Assembly (NCBI RefSeq): GCF_005503365.1
Contig: NZ_SCML01000005.1
Coordinates: 62,001-126,000 of the forward strand
Length of the DNA stretch: 64,000 nucleotides
Direction: 5' to 3'
From: Hydrogenophaga sp. 2FB
GTDB taxonomy: Bacteria; Pseudomonadota; Gammaproteobacteria; Burkholderiales; Burkholderiaceae_C
This document shows, piece by piece, positions 51,286-62,200 of this stretch; the stretch's first letter is position 1, and each line of letters opens with the position of its first letter. Both the position numbers and the translations under genes were made by a program. The notes under the pieces were generated by a model. That model was not told the origin of the DNA and did no database searches. It worked only from the letters and a program-made list of their open reading frames with translations.

Positions 51286-51311
51286 ATCCGTGACATCGAT
51301 CACGGATTTTT
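51286..51311 (+). terminator. Hairpin ATCCGTGA-CATCGA-TCACGGAT plus T-run in tpsB leader
   Basis: A perfect 8-bp stem with 6-nt loop followed by TTTT (51308-51311), the form of an intrinsic terminator on the plus strand. No plus-strand gene lies upstream (the response regulator is divergent). It would therefore act as an attenuator in the tpsB leader, or the dyad is an operator. It also argues against translation from TTG 51310. Confidence 0.45.
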
Positions 51312-51429
51312 GGCCGCTTGCGCCTTTGGTCGCATGGCGCTCTCTGTAACAAATACGCACACTTCGACCTCATTTTTTGGGACGGGACGTCAGCACCAAC
51401 GCTGCACGCTCCACGAGTGCGGAGTGCAT

Positions 51430-53199
51430 GTGGGTATCGACAGAACAAGTGCAGGCAGGGGACGGTTCGCGGCGATCGCGTGGCTGGGTTGGGTGATCGC
51501 CTGCACGGGTGTGCAGGCCCAGCCCGTCGGGCCCACGCCGCAGCAGATCGAACAGATCCGGCAGCAGCAGGAGCAACTGCAGCGTGAAGAGCAGCAGCGC
51601 CGCGACGCCTTGCTGCGCGAACAGGATGCCGCGCGCCGCCTGCCGGGCACCGTGGACATTCAGGGGCCCTCGGCCCCACCCGAGTTGCCCGACGACGGCA
51701 CCTGCTTCACGGTCCAGCGCATCGAGCTCGACGGCGCGGCGCACCTGAGCGCGGCCGACCAGGCCGGCCTGACGCAGCCCTTCATCGGCCAGTGCGTGGG
51801 CCTGAAGGGCATACGCGACCTGATGCGCGGCATCACCAACCGCTATGTCGAGGTGGGCTTCGTGACCTCGCGCGTCTACATCCCCCAGCAGGACATGGGC
51901 CAGGGCCTGCTCAAGCTGCTGGTGCTCGAAGGCAAGGTGGGCGCGATCACCTTGAGCGACGAGCAGGCCGGGGTGGACCTGGCCTCCGCGTTCCCCGGCC
52001 TCACCGGGCGTGTGCTCAACATCCGCGACATCGAACAGGGGCTGGACCAGATCAACCGCCTGGGCTCCAACAACGCCACCATGGAGCTGCAGCCGAGCGA
52101 CGAGCCGGGCCTGACCCACGTGGTCATCAGGAACCAGCCGCGCGAGCGCGTCAACGGCGGCTTCACGGTCGACAACTACGGCAGCCCGTCCACCGGCGAC
52201 CTGCGCGGCAGCTTGAACCTGTCGGTGGACAACCTCTACGGTGTCAACGACGCCTGGTTCGCCAGCTTCTCGCGCAACCTCGACGCGAACCCGCGCAGCC
52301 GCCTTTCCGAGAGCTACATGATCGGCGCCAACTACCCTTACGGCTACTGGAACTTCAGCGCCAACATCAGCAAGAGCGCCTACGCCAGCACGGTGCGCAG
52401 CTTCACGCAGCAGTTCCGCAGTTCGGGCAACACCGAAACCTTCAGCGTGGGCGCGCAGCGCGTGCTCATGCGCGGACAGACCAGCAAGCTCACGCTCAAC
52501 ACCGGCTTGGCGCACAAGGACTCGCGCAACTACATCGAAGGCAGCCTGCTCACGTCCAGCAGCCCCAAGCTGACCGACTTCAACCTCGGCCTGACCTCGG
52601 TGTTCTCCACCGGCGCGGGCACCTGGACCATCGACACCTCGTTGAACAAGGGCCTCAAGGCTTTCGGCGTCGAAGCCTTGCCCGGCGCGGGCACGAACAA
52701 CGTGCCCACACCCACCGGCGTGCGCTACAACGCCGGCATTTCCTACTTCCGCCCGCTGCGCCTGGGCTCGCTGGACGCCACCTGGTCCAGCAGCCTGCAG
52801 ATGCAGACCAGCCCGCACAACCTCTACGGCTCGGAGCAGATGTCCGTCGGCGGCCTGCACACGGTGCGCGGCTTTGACGGCACCTCCGCGTCGGGTGAGC
52901 GCGGCGCCTACTGGCGCAACGACGTGGCCATCACCTTGCCACCGCCTTCGGACGCGTTGACCGCGAAGTGGTTCGGCCGCCTGCAGGCCTACGCGGCCAT
53001 CGACACCGGGCGCATCTACGGGCGCGAAGGCCAGTTCACCGGCAGCCTCGCCGGCATGGTGATCGGCGTGCGCGGCGTGGGCGGAAAGATCGGTTTTGAC
53101 ATCGCCTACGGGGAACCACTGCGCGCGTCCACGTCGATCCAGGCGCGCGGCGACATCGAAGGCTATGCGCTCTACGCGCGCGCCTCGATCGCTTTTTGA
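51430..53199 (+). CDS. Two-partner secretion outer-membrane transporter TpsB (ShlB/FhaC/HecB family)
   Basis: A 589-residue TpsB pore. The signal peptide is FAAIAWLGWVIACTGVQAQ, then a Gln/Arg-rich helix (about 33-70, QQIEQIRQQQEQLQREEQQR) that plugs the pore in FhaC. POTRA domains follow (CFTVQRIELDGAAHL; YVEVGFVTSRVYIPQQD), then a 16-strand barrel with the VRGF tetrad (479-482) and an aromatic C-terminal end YARASIAF. GTG 51430 is chosen because GGAG stands 5 nt upstream; the frame is open to TTG 51310. It exports the TpsA protein encoded 18 nt downstream. Confidence 0.92.
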   Translation: MGIDRTSAGRGRFAAIAWLGWVIACTGVQAQPVGPTPQQIEQIRQQQEQLQREEQQRRDALLREQDAARRLPGTVDIQGPSAPPELPDDGTCFTVQRIELDGAAHLSAADQAGLTQPFIGQCVGLKGIRDLMRGITNRYVEVGFVTSRVYIPQQDMGQGLLKLLVLEGKVGAITLSDEQAGVDLASAFPGLTGRVLNIRDIEQGLDQINRLGSNNATMELQPSDEPGLTHVVIRNQPRERVNGGFTVDNYGSPSTGDLRGSLNLSVDNLYGVNDAWFASFSRNLDANPRSRLSESYMIGANYPYGYWNFSANISKSAYASTVRSFTQQFRSSGNTETFSVGAQRVLMRGQTSKLTLNTGLAHKDSRNYIEGSLLTSSSPKLTDFNLGLTSVFSTGAGTWTIDTSLNKGLKAFGVEALPGAGTNNVPTPTGVRYNAGISYFRPLRLGSLDATWSSSLQMQTSPHNLYGSEQMSVGGLHTVRGFDGTSASGERGAYWRNDVAITLPPPSDALTAKWFGRLQAYAAIDTGRIYGREGQFTGSLAGMVIGVRGVGGKIGFDIAYGEPLRASTSIQARGDIEGYALYARASIAF

Positions 53200-53217
53200 G
53201 AACAGGGAGAACACGAC

Positions 53218-56200
53218 ATGAAGATCACCATGAAGGCCACGCTCAAGGCCGCGTTCACGGGCGCCGCGATGGGCATGATTCCGGTGCTGCACGTGAGCCA
53301 TGCGCAGCAGGTGGTGGACCCGGCGGCCGCGGCGGCAAAACAATCCACCCTCACGCAGTCGCTCAACGGCACGGCGGTGCAGAACATCGCCGCGCCCAAC
53401 GCGTCGGGTCTGTCACACAACCAGTTCAGCACGTTCAACGTGAACACGCAGGGCCTGGTGATCAACAACTCCAATGTCAACGCGATCTCCCAGATTGGTG
53501 GCGCGGTGGTGGCCAACCCGAACCTGGCCGGCGGCCAGGCGCGGCTGATCCTCAATGAAGTCACCAGCGGCAACCGCTCCATCCTGCAAGGCACGCAGGA
53601 GCTGTTGGGTGGGCAAGCGGCCTACATCCTGGCCAACCCCAACGGCATCAGCTGCGATGGCTGTGGCTTCATCAACTTCCCGCGTGCCACGCTCACCACG
53701 GGCTCACCGCTCTTCAACGGTGACAACCTCATGGGCTTTCGCATCGACGGCGGCGACGTGAGCATCGGCGCGGGCGGCCTCAACGCCACCGGCGTGGACT
53801 TCTTCGACATCCTCACGCGCTCGGCGCAGATCAACGGCCAGATCAACGCCAACGACCTGTCGCTGCGCCTGGGCAGCAACGACGTGGACTACGCGACCTT
53901 GACGGCGACCGCGCGCGCACCGGTCGGCGCGGCGCCGTCCTTCGCGCTGGACTCGTCCGCGCTCGGCGGCATGTACGCCGGCCGCATTTCGCTCATCGGC
54001 ACCGAGGCCGGCGTGGGTGTGCGCATGCTCGGCAACGTGGCCGCGTCGGTGAGCGATGTCGAGCTCGACGTGAACGGCAGGATCTCGATGAAGGACAACG
54101 TGGTGGGCGCGCAGCGCAATGTGACGCTGCGCTCCACCCAGCTCGCCGCCGCACCCGGCTTCGAGCTCGAACTCGACAACGTGCAGCTCAGCGCGGCCGA
54201 GCAGCTCCGCCTGGAAGGTGGCGATGTGCAGGTCAACGGCGGCAAGGCCGTGGCGGGCACGAACCTGACCGTGGATGCGGCTTCGCTGCAGAGCACCAGC
54301 GCGCAGATCGAGGCGCGCCAGGATGTGTCCATCACCACCACCGGCGCGGCGAACGTCAGCGGCGGCACCGTGCAGGCCGATCACCAGCTGACCGTGAACG
54401 CGGGCGCCATGGCGCTGGCCTCGGGCGCCAAGCTCATGGGCGAGGCCGATGGTGTCGGGCCCCTCGGCGGCACCACGGTGAACGTCACCGGCACGCTGGA
54501 CCTGACCGATGCGGCCCTGTTCAGCGGCGCCGCCCTGAATGTGACCGCGGGCGCCTTGAACGTCGGCGCGGCGAGCAACGCCGGCGGCACCAAGGGATTG
54601 CGTGGCACCGGCGCGGTGGACGTCAACGCCACCACCATCACCAACGCAGGCTTGCTGGCCAGCGACACGACCCTCACGCTCGACGCCAGCGGCACGCTCA
54701 CCAACAGCGGCACGGTATACGGCAAGACCGCCCTCGGCTTGACCGCGGGCACCCTGAGCAACAGCCACCTGGTGGAGTCGGGCGCCGCGCTCACCGTGGA
54801 CGCCGACACCGTCACCAACACCGGCAAGTTGTACGGCCAGACCGGCGTCACGCTGACGGCCGACACCTTGAACAACAGCAAGCTGGTGGAGTCGGGCGCG
54901 GCCATGACGCTCAACGTGGCCGACCTCAACAACGTGTCCACGGCAACGTCCAAGGCCGAGCTGTATGCCGTCGGCAACCTCACCATCCAGGGCAACCACA
55001 CGCTGGACAACACCGCCAGCGCGCAGCACACCGCGGCCATCGTTTCGCGCGACGGCCAGCTCGGCATCGACTCGCGCAGCGGGGCTGCGGGCAGCCAGGC
55101 CGTGTCCAACGCCGGTGGCCTGCTCTTCGGTGGCAATGGGGTAAGCGTGCTGGTCTCGCGCCTCTTCGAGAACAAGCTCCACGCCGGCAAACGGGCCACC
55201 ACCTTTGCCAACAACGGCAACGTCCTGCTCGGTGCTCCCAGCCAGGCGGCGGTGGAGGGCGCGGCGCAGGACATCACGGTCGTCAACACCGACGCCGACA
55301 TCGAGGCGCGCACCGGCAACATCAACATCTACACCAGCTACCTGCGCAACACGACCAACAACGTGCCGGTGGTGAACACCGGTGCCTGGGTGTCCAGTGG
55401 CGCGTCGAGCTACGACCACGACAACAACCCGGCCACGCCGGACATCACCATCGAGGACGACTGCGGCCACTACGAAGACCACTTCAACAAGGACGTGGTG
55501 GGCAAGGTGTGCGCGCGTTGGGTGGAAACCCGCTCGCAGACCCTGGCCAGCCCCGACCTCTCGCCCCGGGGTCGCATCATCGCCGGCAACGACTTCACGG
55601 CCTGGATCGAGAAGGAAGCGCTCAACTACATCAGTCTGATCTCGGCCGGCAACAACATCACCCTCAACGGCAGCGGCACCGCGCAATTCGAGAACCGCTC
55701 GGTGGAACTGCGCCACGACAAGAACGCGCTGGTGTTCCGGTACGAAAACGGTGGCGAAGTGGCGTGCGCGGCCGGCCAGGACTGGTGCTTCTACGACTTC
55801 CCCTCCTACTACCGCAAGAAATTCGTCGACATCTCGCCCGGCGTCCTCAGCACCTACACCGTCGGCATGGCCTCCACCGTGCAGTCGGGTGGCGCGATCA
55901 ACGTCAACATCGGCCGCGTGACCAACGGCAGTGGCTTCCGCGGTGAAAGCCAGAACGTCACCATCATCCCCGGCACAGGCCCGTCCAGTGGCGCACCCAC
56001 CGGCGGCACCCCGGGTGCGGTCCCCGGCAGCGGCATCGGCACCCTGACGGGCAGCCCGTTCTTCGTGCCCAGCCGCAACCCGACCTCGCCCTACCTGTTC
56101 GAGACCGACCCGCGCCTCATGAACCTGGCCGGCCTGTATGGCTCGGACCTGTTCCTCAACAGCCTGGGCCTGGACCCGACGGACTACCTGCGCGTGGGCG

Positions 56201-59200
56201 ATCCGTACTTCGAGCAGCAACTGCTGCGCCAGCAACTGCTGGCCGAAGCCGGCCAGTTGTTCGTCGCCGATGGCATGGCCAGCGAGAACGAGCAGTTCAA
56301 ATACCTGATGGACAACGCCGTGGCGGCCCAGGACGACCTGCAGCTGCGCGTGGGCGTGGCGCTGACCAAGGAGCAGATCGCCAACCTGCAGAAAGACATC
56401 GTCTGGATGGTCGAGGTCGAGGTCAACGGCAAGAAGGCGCTGGTGCCCCAGCTCTACCTGTCGGACACCACCAAGGCCAGCCTGGCCCAGGGCGCGCGCT
56501 TCGTCGCGTCCAACATCAACGTGAAGACCGAGAGCGAGTTCGTCAACAGCGGCGCCTTCGTGGCGTCCAACAACCTCAAGGTCGACGCCGGCACCACCTT
56601 CACCAACACCGGCGGCACGCTGGTGGCGGCCAATGGCTTGAACATCCAGGCGGTGGGCGACATCCTGAACCAGAGCGGCACGATCCGCGGGGGCGATGTG
56701 TCGGTGACCTCGACCGAGGGTTCCATCGTCAACGAAACGCTAACGGCCACCCAGCGTTTCGGTGACCAGGGCAATGTGACGCACCTGGGCCCGACCGCCA
56801 CCATCGAGTCCACCGGCAACCTGAACCTGAACGCGAAGAACGACATCGTCTCGCGCGGCGGCAACCTCCATGCGGCAGGCGACGCCAACCTGACCGCCGG
56901 CCGGGACATCACGCTCACAGCGGTCAAGCAGGAGACCTTCTCCGCGGTGCAGGAGAGCAGCCGCGCCGGTGGCCACCGCACCACGACCACCACGACCGAG
57001 AACATCACCCGCCAGGTGGGCTCGGGCCTGAACGTCGGGGGCAACCTCAACGCCACCGCGGGCAACAACATCAACATCGAAGCCAGCACGGTGGACGTGG
57101 CCGGTGGCGGGCGCCTGGACGCCGGCAAGGACATCAACATCGTTGCGTTGGCCGAAAACCGCAAGACGGAAACGTCCACCTCGACCCGGAGCTGGAACAG
57201 CAGCTACGAGCAGGACACGTCCATCGACCACACCACGGGCAAAGCGTCCACGGTGAACTTCGGCGGTGACCTGGCGATGGCGTCGGGCAACAACACCAAC
57301 CTCATGGGCTCTCAGCTCGCGGTGGGTGGTGACCTGAACGTCGAGCGCATCGGCGGTGACCTCAACGTGACCACCTTCGAGGAAAAGCTCAACGTCACGC
57401 AGACCACGCGCACCTCCAGCGTCTTCGGCGGCGAGGCCAAGGCCGACGCGGGCAAGAACATCGCGGCCAGCGAAGTGTCCGCCACGGGCACGCTGTTCAG
57501 CAAGACCAAGGAAACCACCACCGTCGACGCCACCACGCACCTGCGCTCGGGCATCGCCGTGGGCGGCAACCTCAACGCGGGTGAGGGCGCCATCGCCGGC
57601 AATGTGAACATCACGGGCTCCAACATCGCCACCGGCGGCGACATGAACCTCAAGGCCGGCGGGGACATCAACATGCTCGCGACGAACGATTCGGTCACGG
57701 TGGAGACGACGCGTTCGAGCTCGTCGTTCGGTGTCACGGCCAATGCCTCGGTGGCCGGCGCCGGCGTGTCGCTCAATTTCCAGAACGAGCGCAGCAACAA
57801 CGAAGTCACGCAGACCACGGCCCAGGTGTCGGGCCTGAGCGCGGGCGGCAACATCAACCTCGACGCGGGTGGCAACTTCCGCGAGCAGGGCACGCAGGTG
57901 GCCGCGGGCGGCGACATCGGCGTCGCGGCCAAAACGATCACCAGCGAAGCCGCGCAGAACACCTACACCGAGAGCGGCAGCTCGACCTCGGTGAGCGTGG
58001 GCCTGGGCGTGAAGGCGGAGACCGGGCTGGATGGCCTGGTGTCGAGCTTCATCAACCCGGCCACCAACAAGGCCGGCTTCGACATGGCCGGCGCGGCCCA
58101 GGGCATCAACGCGCTGAGCGCGCCCGACCCAGGCCAGGTCAAGGCCGAGTTGAGCGTGACGGTGACCAAGACCAGCAACACCGGCAGCGGTTCGCAAGCC
58201 ATTGCCTCGGGCTTCAACAGCGGTGGCAACGTGTCGTTCACCGCACGCGACGGCGACGCCACCTTCCACGGCACGAACGTGGACGCGGCCGGCAGCATCA
58301 ACGTGACGGCGGACAAGGGCGCGATCAACATCCTGACCGCCGACAGCCACGACACCGCCACACAGAACCGCTCGGAAACCAACGTGACCGTGGGCGTGTC
58401 GGGCGACGGCACGGTGTCCGCTTCCGGCTCGGGCGAACGCTCGACCGCCACGCAAAGCTCCACCTCGCAGCAGGCGGCTTCCTTCAAGGCCGGTGGCGAC
58501 ATGAACCTGAGCGCCAGGGACGACGTGACCCTGCGTGGCACGAACCTGGAAGCCGGCGGCACGGCGTCGGTCGAATCGCGCGAAGGTGGCATCCGGTTCG
58601 AAGCCGCGCAGGACACGACGAACTCGTCGAGCTACGAGATGTCCGCGCATGCGAGCGTCTCGGTCAACGTCGCCCAGAAGTCGGGCAGCGTGGGCGGTGG
58701 TGGCAGCGAAATGTCCACCCGCGAAAGCTCGACCACGGGCAAGGCCGGGTCGATCAACGCGGGCAACATCGTGCTGAAGTCGAAGAACGACATCACCCTG
58801 GTGGGCACGAACCTCACCGCGCAGGACTCGGCCACGCTCCAGTCCCGCGACGGCAAGGTCGACTTCCAGGCTGTGCAGGACACCCACACCCGCACGGCCG
58901 ACGGCTGGTCGATGGATGTGAGCGTCGAAGCGGGCAAGACCGGCGGCAGTGTCCAGGCCGGCGGCAGCCGCACCGACGAGTTCGAGAGCAGCACCACCCG
59001 CACGGGCGGTTCTCTCACGGCGAAGAACCTCACCATCAGCGCGGGCTCGGGCGTGCGCCTGGAGGGCACGCAGGTCAACGTGAGCGAGAACGCCAACATC
59101 GACACGGGCACGGGCGCGCTGACGCTGGAAGCCGCGGTCAGCACCAGCGAAAAACGCATCAACAACACCGCGGTGGAGGTGGCGGGCGGCGTGGACACGA

Positions 59201-62200
59201 AGGAGAAGAGCGGCCACGGCAGCCTCAAGGCGCAAGGCGAGAGGACGAACGAGAACAAGGTCACCAACAGCAACGCCGTGCTCAACATCGGTGGCACGGC
59301 CGACATCAAGGCCGCCGGTGGCATCGACATCAAGGGCAAGGACATCGCGGGCGTCGAGAGCATCATCCAGGCGGGCACGACGAACCTCAACGGCGCGAAC
59401 GTGTCGATCGAACAGCTCAAGGACGTGGACGAGTCGTCGTCGAACAAGTTCGGCGTGAGCGTGGGTGTGTACGTGCCGGGCAAGAAGGCGCGCGACATGG
59501 TCGCCGACAAGGCCCGCAGCGTGCGCGACAGCGACACCGTGGCCGCGATCAGCAACAAGCTGACCAACGCGGGCGCGGGCCTGAGCAACGCGGCCGACTC
59601 GGTGAAAAACACGGTGCGCAACGTGGGCGCGGACGCGGCCACACGTGCCCAAAACAACGCCGACCTGGCGGCCACGAAGCAGGCCACCAAGGACGCCGCG
59701 ACCGCCACGAAGCTGGACCGCAACAACCGCCAGGCCGATCGCGCGGCCACGCAGGCAGAAACGGGCATCAAGTCCGATCAGTCGAAGAAGGACCAGAAGG
59801 CCGACTTCGACCGCCAGCAAGGCGACGACAAGGCCGCGCGCGAACGCGACCAGCTCCTCGCCAGAATCGACCCCACCTCGGCGACGGCCAGCCAGGAGCG
59901 AGCGACCGCCGACAAGCAGTTTGAAGACGCCAAGGCCGCGAACCAGAAGTCGGCCGAGGACGCCAAGCGCAAGAACGCCTCGGACGCGGCGGACCTGCGC
60001 GAGAAGGCGTTGGATGACATTGCCCAGCGCAAGCGCGACGCCGAGAACAAGGCGGCCGATTCCACCATCCGCCGCCAGGAAGCCGCCGGCAATGCCGAGC
60101 AGGCCGATGCGCTCAAAGCCGCCAAGGCCGAGCGCGAGTCGAACATGAAGGCCGACACCGACAAGGCCAAGGACGACAACGCAGCGCAGAAGCAGCGCAC
60201 CGACAGCGACTTTCAGGCCCAGCGCGATGCGGACGACCGCATTCGCCGGGCGCGCGAGAAGCAGGCCGCCGACGACGCGAAGGCGGACGCCGATGCGACC
60301 CTGAGCGACGCGCAAAAGCAGCAGGCCAAGGACGCCAACGCCAAAACCGCGAAGCAGGCGATCGACGACGCCGACCAGAAACGGGACGATGCGAAGCGCG
60401 ACAACGCCGAGAAGGCGGCGGACGCGCAACTGGCCGCGCGCAAGAAACAGGAGCAGGCCAGGATCGACGCCGAGAAGGCCAAAAGGGAAGCGTTGGCGGA
60501 GGCCGCGCACCAGCGCGATGCGGGCAAAGACGATGACACCCAGAAGAAGGCCGTTGCCGATGCCGCCACGGCATTGAAGGACGCCAAGACCCAGGCCGAC
60601 GCGGACCTGAAGACCGCGCAGGACAAGGCCGAGACCGATCGCAAGGACAAGGCGACCGGCATCGACGCGGACCGCGTGGCGGCCGAGAAGGCGGCCGACC
60701 AGAAGCGCGACAAGGCCGTGGATCCGGCCCGCAAGGCTCTGGACGCGGCGAAGAAAACATCCGAGACCGACCGCGATGCCGCGTTGAAGAAGATCGATGC
60801 CGACACGGCACTGAGCGACGATCAGAAGAAGACCGCGCGCGAGAAGGCCAACACCGAACACGACCAGCGTGTGAGCGACGCGCAGAAGACGTTCGACACG
60901 GTCAGCGACGCGGCGGACAAGACCCGCGTGGCCGAGAAGGAGAGCGCGGCGAAGGACGCCGACCAGAAGAAGCGCACCGCCGACACCGAGGTCGCGACCG
61001 CGAAGAAGGACGCGGACGACGCGCGCGCGAAGGCCGAGGCAGACGCCAAGACCGCGCACGACGACGCGGTGGCCAAGGCCAAGGCAGACCAGACCACGCG
61101 GCTGGAAGACCGCAAGAAGGCCGAGATAGCCCAGGCGGCCGCGGACGCCCGGCACAAGCGCGAACTGGCCGATCTGGACGCGGCGGAGCGCGAGGCGCTG
61201 GCCAAGGCCGACCGCGAAGCCGCCCAGGCCGAGGTCGACATCGACCGCAACGGCGCATGGACCGCTGCGCAAAAGGCCGACCGGCGCAAGGCGGTGGCCG
61301 ACAAGCAGGCCGCCGAACGCGAGAAGGCTGCGCAGGAGCGCGCCGACAAGGCCGCGGCCAAGGAGCAGGCGCGCGACGACCTTGCCCGGCAGACCGAAGT
61401 CGACGCCATCGACCCCCAACTGAGCGCTGCCGACAAGACGGCCAAACAAAAGGAGATCGACGACAAGTACGCCGACCGCACAACCGAGCGCGAGACCGCC
61501 CGCGACAAGGTGAAGGACGCCGCCACCGATCAACGCAAGGCCAGCGAAGCCAAGGCCGAACTCGATCTGGCCCAACGCAAGGCGCAAGCGCAAGCCGACG
61601 CGAAACGCGACACCGACGACGCCACGGCCAGCACGGCCCACGACGACGCGGTGACCCGGGTGGACGACAAGCTCAGGGTCGATTCACAGAACAAGACGCC
61701 CGATGAGATCGCTCGGCTCACCACGCAAGCCGAACAGGAGAAGCGCAAGCTGCAAGCCGACCGCGATGCCGCGACGGCGGAGCACAAGCGCATCGCCGAC
61801 GACGCGCGCGCCACGGCCGACGCGGACCGCGCGAAGAAGGAGGCGGAGCAGGCCCACCAGCGTGAGACCGATCGCCTGGCCGCGCTGACGCCGCCGCCGG
61901 CAGATCTGGCCACCCAGAAGAAGGCCGCGGACGACCAGCGCGACGCCGCGAGGAAGAACGCCGACGACCGCCTGGCCGCTCAGCAGAAGGACAACGCCGC
62001 AACAGAGGCCGACACCAAAGCCCAGGTGGCGCGCGAGCAGCGCGATGCCGACATCGACGCCGACACCGCGCTCAGCGCGACAGAAAAGGAACAGAAGAAG
62101 AAGGACAGCGAGCGCACCTTCCTCACGGACCAGAAGGCCGCGCAAACCGAGCACGACGCTGCCGCCAAGAGCCTGGAAGCCTTGATGACGCCAGCCGAGA

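Noticed and set aside
51310-51429. Extended tpsB start at TTG 51310
   Set aside because: It overlaps the terminator-like hairpin and gives 40 non-conserved residues before a normal signal peptide. GTG 51430 has GGAG at suitable spacing.
53704-56235. 843-codon minus-strand open frame inside tpsA
   Set aside because: Same cause: third-position GC bias keeps the antisense frame open; no ribosome site and no recognisable protein family.
56740-61641. 1633-codon open frame antisense to tpsA
   Set aside because: It is a shadow of the GC-rich tpsA codons. Its product is low-complexity Arg/Gly/Val/Leu sequence without domains, and the plus-strand frame has full FHA homology.
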